The notes beneath the pieces were generated by a model. The model was not told the DNA's origin, searched no databases, and saw nothing but the letters and a program-made list of their open reading frames with translations. A stretch of DNA of 64,000 bases from Mucilaginibacter celer (GTDB taxonomy: Bacteria; Bacteroidota; Bacteroidia; Sphingobacteriales; Sphingobacteriaceae). A program made the translations under genes and the position numbers. Positions 24,529 through 33,050 of this stretch are shown here, piece by piece. Every line of letters starts with the position of its first letter. The first letter of the stretch is position 1. The DNA lies in contig NZ_CP032869.1 in assembly GCF_003576455.2 (NCBI RefSeq), positions 5,766,001 to 5,830,000 of the forward strand. The letters run 5' to 3'.

Positions 24529-26019
24529 ATGAAAAAGAATTTTACGCACGTGCTGTTGGCAACATGTATTACATTAGGAGTTTTTAGCGGGCAGGCCTGC
24601 GGCAAAAAATCAACCGCTACACCTACCACGCCTACCAAACCGGTCGATCCTCCGGTTACACCAACTAAAAGTGATGTGGCTATGTGGCTCACCACGGCCG
24701 ACCAAAGCGTGACCTTTACCAAACAAAGTACGCTTATAAATTTTAGCACGGCAGCAGGCTCGGGCACAACAACCATTAATATTGATGCCGGTACCTCTTA
24801 CCAAACTATTGATGGCTTTGGCTTTTGCCTTACCGGGGGCAGCGCCAGCGTAATTAACGCCATGACGGCACAAAAAAAAGACGACCTGCTAAAAGATCTT
24901 TTTTCTACCGATGATAATCACATCGGCATCAGCTATCTTCGCATCAGCATCGGAGCCTCCGACTTGAGCGCTACAGATTATACTTATGACGAAGTTTTGC
25001 CAGGTGTTAAAGACGATGTCGATCTGAAAAACTTTTCTATCGATATGGAGAAAACTGATTTACTCCCTATCCTTAAAAAAATACTGGCTATCAATCCAAA
25101 TATCAAAATATTAGGCAGCCCCTGGACGGCCCCTACCTGGATGAAGCTTAATACCCTTGGTTTTAATGGTTTTAAAGGCGGCACCCTTAACCCGGCTTAC
25201 TATGATGCCTATGCCAAATACTTTGTAAAATACATCCAGGCTATGAAAGCCGAAGGTATTACCATTGATGCGGTTACCCCGCAAAACGAGCCGCTTAATG
25301 CTTATAATAACCCGGCTATGTACATGGAATCTGGCGATCAGGCCAAGTTTGTTAAAAACAGCCTGGGCCCGGCGTTTAAAGCGGCAGGTTTGAATACCAA
25401 AATCATTGTATGGGATCATAATGCTGATAACACCGCCTATCCGATGGATATTTTTAAAGATGCAGCGGCCAGTGCTTTTGTTGATGGCTCGGCATTCCAC
25501 CTGTACAATGGTCAAATCAATGATTTGCAGGCGGTACACGATGCCTATCCTGCCAAAAACCTGTACTTCACCGAGCAATATACCCCGGCAAGCGGCGGTT
25601 TTGGCGGCGACCTTAACTGGCACGTTACCAACCTTATAGTTGGTGCAACCCGCAACTGGTGCCGCAACGTACTTGAATGGAACCTGGCTACCAATCCAAC
25701 TTACGGCCCGCATACTGATGGAGGCTGCGATGTTTGTAAAGGTGCTTTAACCATCAATTCATCATCAGATGTTACACGCAATGTTTCGTATTACATTATA
25801 GCCCATGCATCCAAATTTGTACGCCCTGGTGCGGTGCGTATTTCATCAACCGCAGTAGGTGCATTGCCCAACGTTGCCTTTAAAAATACCGATGGCAGCA
25901 AAGTGCTTATTGTACTAAACTCGAGCGGAAGCCAGCAAACATTTAATTTTAAGATTGACGGAAAATCGGCTACAAGCACATTAGCCAACGGTGCGGTAGC
26001 TACTTATGTATGGCAATAA
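24529..26019 (+). CDS. GH30-family glycoside hydrolase, lipoprotein
   Basis: The ATG at 24529 gives MKKNFTHVLLATCITLGVFS and a lipobox ending in GQAC, so it is a lipoprotein, probably on the outer membrane. The GH30 barrel runs from about residue 85 (FGFCLTGGSASVINA) to 410. The acid is E254 in TPQNEPL and the nucleophile is E349 in YFTEQ. A C-terminal beta-sandwich closes the protein (NVAFKNTDGSKVLIVLNSSG). Family members cleave beta-1,6-glucan or glucosylceramide. The neighbouring GH30 and GH16 genes favour beta-glucan. It has no carbohydrate-binding add-on, unlike the second GH30 at 28737. Confidence 0.92.
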   Translation: MKKNFTHVLLATCITLGVFSGQACGKKSTATPTTPTKPVDPPVTPTKSDVAMWLTTADQSVTFTKQSTLINFSTAAGSGTTTINIDAGTSYQTIDGFGFCLTGGSASVINAMTAQKKDDLLKDLFSTDDNHIGISYLRISIGASDLSATDYTYDEVLPGVKDDVDLKNFSIDMEKTDLLPILKKILAINPNIKILGSPWTAPTWMKLNTLGFNGFKGGTLNPAYYDAYAKYFVKYIQAMKAEGITIDAVTPQNEPLNAYNNPAMYMESGDQAKFVKNSLGPAFKAAGLNTKIIVWDHNADNTAYPMDIFKDAAASAFVDGSAFHLYNGQINDLQAVHDAYPAKNLYFTEQYTPASGGFGGDLNWHVTNLIVGATRNWCRNVLEWNLATNPTYGPHTDGGCDVCKGALTINSSSDVTRNVSYYIIAHASKFVRPGAVRISSTAVGALPNVAFKNTDGSKVLIVLNSSGSQQTFNFKIDGKSATSTLANGAVATYVWQ

Positions 26020-26147
26020 CCCAATTTTAACCAAAACGTGCTAAAAATTAGCATTTTAAATAACTGTATAACGTACTTTTAATAGGATTAAAAAAATAAA
26101 TATATTATAATTGTATCCGGCCTGACGCTAACCAAACAACCATTTCT

Positions 26148-26184
26148 TTCGCGCCTGCAATGAAACCAACATTGCAGGTGCGAA
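26148..26184 (+). promoter_or_regulatory. Hairpin in the leader of the sensor gene
   Basis: Arms 26148-26162 and 26170-26184 pair at 14 of 15 positions around a seven-base loop (AAACCAA). It ends 21 bases before the ATG at 26206. No T-run follows, so it is not an obvious terminator of the GH30 gene; it may be a protein-binding site or an RNA stem that controls translation. Confidence 0.6.
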
Positions 26185-26205
26185 AAACATCCATCTGCCG
26201 AGCCT

Positions 26206-28119
26206 ATGTTTAAACTTGTACTAAGGTATCTTGTAGTTGTTGCTGCCCTTTTTTTATGTCGTGCTGCCGGCGTAAAAGCCCAAACTACCGTACAAATAAA
26301 CGATAAGGTAAATCAGCATATTTTTGAATACAAACAAATTGTTTGTTTTGAAGATACCACCAATAAACTCGGTCTCGATGGTATTCACGCCGCCTACCTC
26401 GCCGGTAAATTTAAACCCAACCCCGAACCAACCCCGGTAACCCATCACAATAACTCGGCCTATTGGTATCGCATTAAAATTGGCAAAGCCAATTCAACCA
26501 ATAACAACTGGATCCTGGAGTTTTTTGATCAAACTATTGATAGCATTACCGTTTACTCGCCTATGGGCGAAACTTATAAGGCAACATCGCTGGGCAGCAG
26601 TCATCCCTTTGCCGCCCGGTTTTACAAGCACAAAAATTTTAGTGTAAACATCAACAGCAATAGCGGGCCCGATGATGTGTATTATATCCGCATTAAAGCG
26701 GGGCACTCAGTAAACGTGATCATGGTAATGCGTACCGTAAGCCGTTTTATAGGTTACGCACTCGATGAGTATTTCTTTTTCGGGGTGTTTTACGGCATGA
26801 TCCTGGTTTTTGGCCTGTACAATTTCATGATGTTTATTGCCATGCGCCAGGTGCAATACCTGTATTATATTGTTTACAATCTCAGCATCGGTTTATATGA
26901 AATGTGTGCCGATGGCATAGCCTATCAATATATCTGGCCAAATAATCCCGGCTTTAATAATTATGCTTACGGCATCGCCCTGTTTTCGGCCAGTATTTTC
27001 GCTATCCTTTTTGCACAAAAACTGCTTAACTTAAAAGTTAACGCGCCGGTACTTAATAAAGTAATTAAAGGTGTTATTATTTTCAGGTGTGTTTATTTCC
27101 TGGCCTGTATCACCATCAATATGGCCTGGTTTAACTACAAGATCATCGAGTTTTTACCTCTTTGCATCTCATTTTATGCAGGTTGCTATGTGCTCATCAA
27201 AGGCTATAAACCAGCCCGCTTTTTTGTTATCGGCTACACCTTTTTACTTACCGGCTTTGTAATTAAAAGCTGTATTGCCCTAAATATCTGGTGGTTACCG
27301 GTAACCGAGTTTGATTACTACAGCCTTAGCGTTTGTTTTATTATGGAGATGCTGTTCATCTCCTTTGCTATTGGCGATAAGGTACGCATCCTTAAAAAAG
27401 AAAAAGATGATGCCCAGCTCAGTATCATAGCCCAGATGAAGCAGAACGAAGAGCTGAAAGACATTCTGAACAAAAGCCTGGAAGAACAGGTACAGCAGCG
27501 CACCCGCGAACTGGTTGAAAAATCGACCATGATTGCCGAGCAAAACGAGGAACTAAAATCGGTTAACGAGTTACTACAACAACAGGCCGAGGAAATTTCC
27601 CGAATGAATGTACTGCTCGAAAAGGATAATATCATCCTCCACAATGATATCGAAAAAGTAACCCACGACAGGGTAATGCTCACCGAGGTTGATTTTGAAG
27701 AGTTTAGCCGCATTTATCCCGATAGGGAAACCTGCTTCAAATTCCTGTCGGATCTGAAATGGGAAAACGGTTATGCCTGTCGCAAATGCAGCAATACCCA
27801 TTATGGCAGCGGGCACTTGCCCTACAGTCGCCGGTGCTCAAAATGCGGTTATGAGGAATCGGTAATCGCTTACACCATCCTGCAAAACACCCGCATCCCT
27901 ATCAATAAAGCTTTTTATATGATCTTCCTGATGTACTCAACCAAGGGCAAGATCTCATCACATAAATTATCCGAAATCCTGTCCATCCGCCAAAGCACGT
28001 GCTGGGCTTATAGCTCGCGCATTAAAAAAGTAATGGAGCAGCGCAAAAAGGAGATCAAAAACGCCGGCGATAAGGGCTGGAGTAAGCTGGTGATAGATAA
28101 TTCGGTTACGGATAAATAA
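26206..28119 (+). CDS. 7TMR-DISM membrane sensor fused to an IS1595-type zinc ribbon and HTH
   Basis: 637 residues. A signal peptide (1-27) is followed by an extracellular 7TMR-DISM sugar-binding-like domain (about 30-175) and seven membrane helices (about 180-395; FFFGVFYGMILVFGLYNFMM at the start). A coiled coil follows (about 400-490; QVQQRTRELVEKS). The end (about 500-625) matches the N-terminal domain of IS1595 transposases: FLSDLKWENGYACRKC, a second pair CSKC (Cys 525, 528, 544, 547), TRIPINKAFYMIFLM and KGKISSHKLSEILSIRQSTC. No transposase nuclease follows. It sits between two GH30 genes, so I infer a membrane-bound transcription regulator of that locus. Confidence 0.85.
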   Translation: MFKLVLRYLVVVAALFLCRAAGVKAQTTVQINDKVNQHIFEYKQIVCFEDTTNKLGLDGIHAAYLAGKFKPNPEPTPVTHHNNSAYWYRIKIGKANSTNNNWILEFFDQTIDSITVYSPMGETYKATSLGSSHPFAARFYKHKNFSVNINSNSGPDDVYYIRIKAGHSVNVIMVMRTVSRFIGYALDEYFFFGVFYGMILVFGLYNFMMFIAMRQVQYLYYIVYNLSIGLYEMCADGIAYQYIWPNNPGFNNYAYGIALFSASIFAILFAQKLLNLKVNAPVLNKVIKGVIIFRCVYFLACITINMAWFNYKIIEFLPLCISFYAGCYVLIKGYKPARFFVIGYTFLLTGFVIKSCIALNIWWLPVTEFDYYSLSVCFIMEMLFISFAIGDKVRILKKEKDDAQLSIIAQMKQNEELKDILNKSLEEQVQQRTRELVEKSTMIAEQNEELKSVNELLQQQAEEISRMNVLLEKDNIILHNDIEKVTHDRVMLTEVDFEEFSRIYPDRETCFKFLSDLKWENGYACRKCSNTHYGSGHLPYSRRCSKCGYEESVIAYTILQNTRIPINKAFYMIFLMYSTKGKISSHKLSEILSIRQSTCWAYSSRIKKVMEQRKKEIKNAGDKGWSKLVIDNSVTDK

Positions 28120-28736
28120 GATTTTCTGAACCGGGATTTAGGGGGATTTGTAGACAAAAAATCCTATTAATCCCACAAATCCTCCAAATCCTGCTTCAGA
28201 CAAAAATCCATCAATCCCACAAATCCCCCCAAATCACGGTTCAGACAATCAGCGAAATCAACGTAATCAAAACCAATCAACGGTTCGCTTCGTGTAATCT
28301 ATACACCTATAGCCTGCAGCTATATTATACAAGTTTTTTTCCTTACAATTAATTGCGAAATAAGCGTATCAGCAAAAAAAAATCATTGCAACAAAAACGC
28401 TACACAAACTATTTAAACTTATTTTTTGGTTTTTAAATAATGTGATGCAAGCGTATTAAATTTAGCATAATATACTATAAATCAATTATTTATGAACATT
28501 TTATTTGTTTGTTACGTTTAAATTGATGTAGATTTGTGATAACCGATTTTAAACTATACATAAACTAACCTGCCGAAAAACCATCCTGTTTGCACGTGCT
28601 TACATTAAATCACCTGCACAGCCAAATGGACATTATTAAACTACAGTTAAATGTGTTTGTCACATTTTATTTGTGGGGCCGGTTTGTTTGTGCCCTGATT
28701 TTTACGCATTCAAATCAATCAACTAAATAATAAACA
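28120..28736. other. 617-base gap with an inverted repeat and an AT-rich leader
   Basis: The left part (28126-28244) is an imperfect inverted repeat bounded by CTGAACCG and CGGTTCAG, with internal AATCCCACAAATCC words. A fragment of the same family lies at about 32890-32935. The right part (28320-28736) is AT-rich, without open frames, and should hold the promoter of the second GH30 gene. I cannot point to a promoter box with confidence. Confidence 0.6.
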
Positions 28737-30623
28737 ATGAAAATCAATTACAAAATGAAGTGGCTGGCAGCCCTCACCCTGCTATCTGCTGTAGTGTTTT
28801 ATTCCTGTAAAAAGGATGTAAGCCGTGGTGATGTTCCTGAGCAGAAAACCTCAGGCACCGTAGCCCGTGCTGCCAACGAAGTGGTTAATGCCTGGGTTAC
28901 CACAGCCGATCAATCTAAATTACTCCAGGCCCAAACCAGTTTTAATTTCGCTGCAGATGCCGGTACCAACGCAACTACCGTAACTGTTGATGAAAACCAA
29001 ACCTTTCAGGGTATTGATGGCTTTGGTTTTACCTTAACCGGCGGCAGTGCCGGGTTGCTTAACGGTCTGGGCAGTAACCAAACCAATGTATTGAATGAAC
29101 TTTTTGGTACCGGTACCAACCAAATCGGTATCAGCTATATCCGAATCAGCATAGGCGCTTCTGACCTCAGCGCCAGTGATTTTACCTACAACCAAACCGC
29201 CGGCGACTTTAACATGAACAACTTCAGCATCAGTGCCGAAAATCAGGACCTGCTGCCGATACTCAAAAAAATCATTGCTATTAATCCATCCATAAAAATT
29301 ATAGCCACCCCCTGGACGGCCCCAACCTGGATGAAGGTGAATACTACCGGCAATAACGGCTATACCGGTGGCAGCCTGAATACGGCAGCCGGTTATTATG
29401 ATGCCTACGCACGCTATTTTGTAAAATACCTGCAAGCTATGCAGGCCCAGGGCATTACCATTGATGCCATTACGCCTCAAAACGAGCCGCTTAATCCATA
29501 TAATAACCCAAGTATGGTGATGCAGCCTAATGAACAGGCCAATTTTATCAAAAACAACCTGGGTCCGCAAATCAGGGCTGCCGGTTTTCAAACCAAAATT
29601 ATTGCCTACGATCATAATACCGACAGGATTGATTACCCTCAAACCGTACTGGCCGATGGCGGAGCCAATCCTTATGTAGACGGTTCGGCATTTCACCTGT
29701 ATGCCGGCACTATCGACAAGTTAACCGATATGCATAACTCCTACCCCAGCAAAAACGTTTACTTTACCGAGCAATGGGTTGGTGCACCAAGCAATTTTGG
29801 CGGCGACCTGTCATGGCATGTAAACACCCTCATTATCGGCGCTACCCGCAATTGGAGCCGCAACGTTTTAGAATGGAACCTGGCTGCCGACCCTAACAAT
29901 AACCCGCATACCAATGGCGGCTGCAGTACCTGTTTAGGCGGCATAACAGTTAGCGGCACATCTATCACCCGCAATGTTGGTTACTACATTATTGGTCATG
30001 CTTCAAAATTTGTAAGGCCGGGGGCTGTGCGCATTTCGTCAAACATTTCGGGCAGTATCCAAAACGTGGCCTTTAAAAATTCGGATGGCAGCAAGGTGCT
30101 TATCGCTCTTAATAACGGCTCATCAAGCAGCACTTTTAAAGTGAAATGGGGTGCCGAATCATTTACCTATACGTTAGCCGCAGGTGCCGTAGCTACTTTT
30201 AAATGGACAGGCACACAATCAACCGGTGGCACTGGTACCGGGGCTCCTATAGGTTCGGTTATCACACTTAAAGGCTTTAATAACCAATATGTAAGCGGCG
30301 AAAACGGCACACAGGCCATGAATTGTAATCGCCCAAGTCCATCGGCGTGGGAACAATTTACTGTAGTTGACGCCGGTGCCGGCAAAATTGCCCTGCGAAG
30401 CATGAGCAAATATGTATCCTCAGAAAACGGCACACAAGCCATTACCTGTAACCGTACAACCTTTGGCGATTGGGAAAAATTTGACTGGATCCCCACAACC
30501 GACGGCAAAGTGACATTGCGTGGTAACAATGGCAAATTTATATCAAGCGAGAACGGAACCCAGGCCATGACCTGTACCCGGGCAACAGCATCGGGCTGGG
30601 AAGCATTTGGGGTAAACCAGTAA
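28737..30623 (+). CDS. GH30-family glycoside hydrolase with a C-terminal fascin-like domain, lipoprotein
   Basis: 628 residues. A lipoprotein signal (FYSCKK) is followed by a GH30 barrel closely similar to that of the gene at 24529 (GFGFTLTGGSAGLLNGLG, APTWMKVNT). The acid is E250 (TPQNEPL) and the nucleophile is E345 (YFTEQW). After the GH30 sandwich comes a three-repeat beta-trefoil (about 505-628) with YVSGENGTQAMNCNR, YVSSENGTQAITCNR and FISSENGTQAMTCTR, like fascin-type sugar-binding domains. This domain is almost the same as that of the GH16 gene 42 bases downstream, so both enzymes should bind the same glycan. Confidence 0.93.
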   Translation: MKINYKMKWLAALTLLSAVVFYSCKKDVSRGDVPEQKTSGTVARAANEVVNAWVTTADQSKLLQAQTSFNFAADAGTNATTVTVDENQTFQGIDGFGFTLTGGSAGLLNGLGSNQTNVLNELFGTGTNQIGISYIRISIGASDLSASDFTYNQTAGDFNMNNFSISAENQDLLPILKKIIAINPSIKIIATPWTAPTWMKVNTTGNNGYTGGSLNTAAGYYDAYARYFVKYLQAMQAQGITIDAITPQNEPLNPYNNPSMVMQPNEQANFIKNNLGPQIRAAGFQTKIIAYDHNTDRIDYPQTVLADGGANPYVDGSAFHLYAGTIDKLTDMHNSYPSKNVYFTEQWVGAPSNFGGDLSWHVNTLIIGATRNWSRNVLEWNLAADPNNNPHTNGGCSTCLGGITVSGTSITRNVGYYIIGHASKFVRPGAVRISSNISGSIQNVAFKNSDGSKVLIALNNGSSSSTFKVKWGAESFTYTLAAGAVATFKWTGTQSTGGTGTGAPIGSVITLKGFNNQYVSGENGTQAMNCNRPSPSAWEQFTVVDAGAGKIALRSMSKYVSSENGTQAITCNRTTFGDWEKFDWIPTTDGKVTLRGNNGKFISSENGTQAMTCTRATASGWEAFGVNQ

Positions 30624-30665
30624 TTATCAGCAAAACCAATTATTTATTTACCAAATACCACTATT

Positions 30666-31901
30666 ATGAAACAACTTTTAACCTTTGCGAAGGGTGCTTT
30701 AGCAGTATCCGCCCTGGTCATGCTGTTCTCTTCCTGCAGTAAGGACCTCAACAAACAACCATCGCCATCCATTAAAACTCCGGATGCAAGCACAGGCTCA
30801 ACAACTACACCCCGTGCCGGTACCCTGCTGTGGAGCGATGAATTTAATGGTACCAGCGTTAATACCGGTAACTGGAACATTGACGTAGGTAACCCCAACG
30901 TGAATAACGAAAAGGAATACTACCAGGCAGCCAATGCTACCGTATCGGGCGGTTTCCTAACCATTACTGCACGTAAGCAATCAGTTGGAGGCCAGCCTTA
31001 TACATCGGCTAAATTAACTACTGCCGGTAAGTATCAGCCAACATCAGGTCGTATCGAAGCCAGCATTAAATTACCTGCTGTACAAGGTACATGGCCTGCT
31101 TTCTGGATGTTGGGTGCCAACATAGGTAGCGTAGGGTGGCCACAATGCGGTGAAATTGACATTATGGAGCAGGTGAACACCTCAAACACCATTTTGGGCA
31201 CCATGCACTGGAACAATAACGGTCACGTACAATATGGCGGCAGCACTACCACTTCGCCAACAAACTTCCACACTTATGCGGTTGAGTGGGATGCCAACTC
31301 TATCCGCTGGTATGTGGATAATACGCTGTACGTTACCGGCAACATTGCTAATAACATCAATAACACCGGCGCGTTCCACAATCCGTTCTTCATTATCCTA
31401 AACCTGGCTATCGGAGGCGATTTGCCAGGCAATACCATCAATGATGGCGCGTTGCCTTGCAGCATGGTGGTTGATTATGTGAGGGTTTATGACCTTTCGG
31501 GTACCAGTAACCCAGGCAATCCACCTATCGGTCAAACCATTACCCTAAAAGGCTTCAACGGCAAATATGTAAGCGGCGAAAACGGTACCCAGGCCATGAC
31601 TTGTACCCGCGCTACTGCACAGGCCTGGGAGCAGTTTACCATAGTTGATGCAGGCGGCGGCAAAGTTGCACTGCAAAGCATGGGCAAATACGTATCATCA
31701 GAAAATGGTACACAAGCCATTACCTGTAACCGCACCACCATTGGCGATTGGGAAAAATTTGACTGGGTAGCTACTGCCGATGGTAAAGTAACCTTCAGGG
31801 GCAACAACGGCAAATTCATCTCGAGCGAGAACGGTACCCAGGCCATGACCTGTACCCGCGCAACCGCATCGGGCTGGGAAGCTTTTGGTGTTAACCAATA
31901 A
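30666..31901 (+). CDS. GH16-family endo-beta-glucanase with a fascin-like domain, lipoprotein
   Basis: 411 residues. A lipoprotein signal (VMLFSSCSKD) is followed by a GH16 jelly-roll (about 50-280) with the catalytic E163-I-D165-I-M-E168, preceded by PAFWMLG. The pattern fits endo-1,3-beta-glucanases. The C-terminus (about 290-411) is the same three-repeat fascin-like domain as in the second GH30 gene. It forms an operon with that gene. Together they should cut the beta-1,3 main chain and beta-1,6 branches of a fungal or algal glucan. A terminator follows. Confidence 0.94.
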   Translation: MKQLLTFAKGALAVSALVMLFSSCSKDLNKQPSPSIKTPDASTGSTTTPRAGTLLWSDEFNGTSVNTGNWNIDVGNPNVNNEKEYYQAANATVSGGFLTITARKQSVGGQPYTSAKLTTAGKYQPTSGRIEASIKLPAVQGTWPAFWMLGANIGSVGWPQCGEIDIMEQVNTSNTILGTMHWNNNGHVQYGGSTTTSPTNFHTYAVEWDANSIRWYVDNTLYVTGNIANNINNTGAFHNPFFIILNLAIGGDLPGNTINDGALPCSMVVDYVRVYDLSGTSNPGNPPIGQTITLKGFNGKYVSGENGTQAMTCTRATAQAWEQFTIVDAGGGKVALQSMGKYVSSENGTQAITCNRTTIGDWEKFDWVATADGKVTFRGNNGKFISSENGTQAMTCTRATASGWEAFGVNQ

Positions 31902-31919
31902 TTTAAAAATGATATATTT

Positions 31920-31946
31920 AGCCTGCTCCTTTTACAGGGGCAGGCT
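31920..31946 (+). terminator. Rho-independent terminator after the GH30-GH16 pair
   Basis: Arms 31920-31930 and 31936-31946 (AGCCTGCTCCT and AGGGGCAGGCT) pair over 11 positions with one G-T pair. They are followed by a T-rich run (31947-31955). It separates the glucanase pair from the barrel gene at 31966. Confidence 0.85.
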
Positions 31947-31965
31947 TCCTTTTTTAAACCTACGT

Positions 31966-32856
31966 ATGAAAAAATTTACTGGCTTTTGTTTTTTACTGAT
32001 GATATCATCTGCACGGCTGTTTGCACAAACGGCTGATAAAAAGGTACAGATAGATATTACTGACGGCTATCAGCGCGAAAACTTCCGCTGGTCGATAGCC
32101 GGCAACAGCAGCGGGCAAAATCCTAACGTTTTTTCGGAATTAAAATGGACAAAGCTGGGCGGGCAAAGCCTTGCTGCCTCCCTGCAATGGAATGTGTACC
32201 AAAAATTTGTTTTTTATGGTTATTATACCCGGCAGTTCATCACATCGGGCACGGTAAATGATTCGGACTATAGTGGCGATAACCGTAGCGGCAATACCTA
32301 TAACGAAACTTTTGATGCCGGAAAAGGGCATACACAGGGTTGGTTTGTTGGCGCTGGCTATCAACTAATTAACAACAATTTATTTAGGCTTACTCCTTAT
32401 GCGGGTTATAGTGATAACAAGCAATCTTTGTTTTTATATGGAAGTGCCAACCGCTTCCCCAATTTAAACAGCAGTTATTCAACCGATTGGAAAGGTGTTT
32501 TTATTAAGGCTATTGCTTCGTTAAAGCTTGTTGATCAATTACATTTTAATGCCGATGTTACCTATAACCAGGTTAGCTACAACGCGCAGGGTAACTGGAA
32601 CCTGATCACTACTTTTCAGCACCCGGTTAGCTACCGGCATCATGCAAACGGATACGGACTTAATTTGGGTGGCGGTTTAGTTTATGATATTACTAAAAAT
32701 ATCGGGATACAAGCCGGAGCGGGCTATTTGCACTGGCAGACAGGTAATGGTACAGATGAGCTTTATCTAAACAGCGGCGAAGTTGATAAAACACAGATGA
32801 ATGGGGCATATCGAAATGGGTTTAGGGTGTTTGGGGGATTAAAGGTTTCGCTGTAA
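31966..32856 (+). CDS. Outer-membrane beta-barrel protein, possibly omptin-like
   Basis: The ATG at 31966 gives the signal peptide MKKFTGFCFLLMISSARLFA. The mature part is rich in alternating aromatic and polar residues (WNVYQKFVFYGYYTRQFITS), as in a barrel of about ten strands, and ends RVFGGLKVSL. The plan recalls omptin proteases: a DSDYSGD motif where omptins have their Asp pair, and a long HHANGYGLNLGGGLVYD strand. The catalytic His/Asp cannot be placed with certainty, so a protease function is only a possibility. It lies between the glucanases and the GH97 gene. Confidence 0.7.
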   Translation: MKKFTGFCFLLMISSARLFAQTADKKVQIDITDGYQRENFRWSIAGNSSGQNPNVFSELKWTKLGGQSLAASLQWNVYQKFVFYGYYTRQFITSGTVNDSDYSGDNRSGNTYNETFDAGKGHTQGWFVGAGYQLINNNLFRLTPYAGYSDNKQSLFLYGSANRFPNLNSSYSTDWKGVFIKAIASLKLVDQLHFNADVTYNQVSYNAQGNWNLITTFQHPVSYRHHANGYGLNLGGGLVYDITKNIGIQAGAGYLHWQTGNGTDELYLNSGEVDKTQMNGAYRNGFRVFGGLKVSL

Positions 32857-33008
32857 ATCAACATAGTAATCAATTTTTCATTCTATAAATTTCTTAATTC
32901 CCCCAAATTCCTGTTCAGACAATTCTGATTCAGACAACTCCGCGTTTATTTCTCACCACAAATCGTCATAAAATCATCACTCATTAAGCTGATTATTAAT
33001 TAGTTTAG

Positions 33009-33029
33009 TTAACGATAAACCATCGTTAA
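33009..33029. promoter_or_regulatory. Small inverted repeat before the GH97 gene
   Basis: TTAACGAT and ATCGTTAA (33009-33016 and 33022-33029) are perfectly complementary with a five-base centre. They end 21 bases before the ATG at 33051. The size and position fit an operator for a dimeric regulator, but no regulator is tied to it. Confidence 0.4.
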
Positions 33030-33050
33030 ACCTGGTAATTCCCATCTTCA

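Noticed and set aside
25111..25713. A 200-residue minus-strand frame inside the first GH30 gene
   Set aside because: The plus-strand frame has catalytic GH30 motifs throughout. A similar minus-strand frame occurs at the same place in the second GH30 gene, as expected for shadows of homologous genes.
31313..31321. TGTGGATAA in the GH16 gene as a DnaA box
   Set aside because: It encodes the conserved YVDN of GH16 and has no cluster partners; chance matches of this nonamer are expected in a window of this size.
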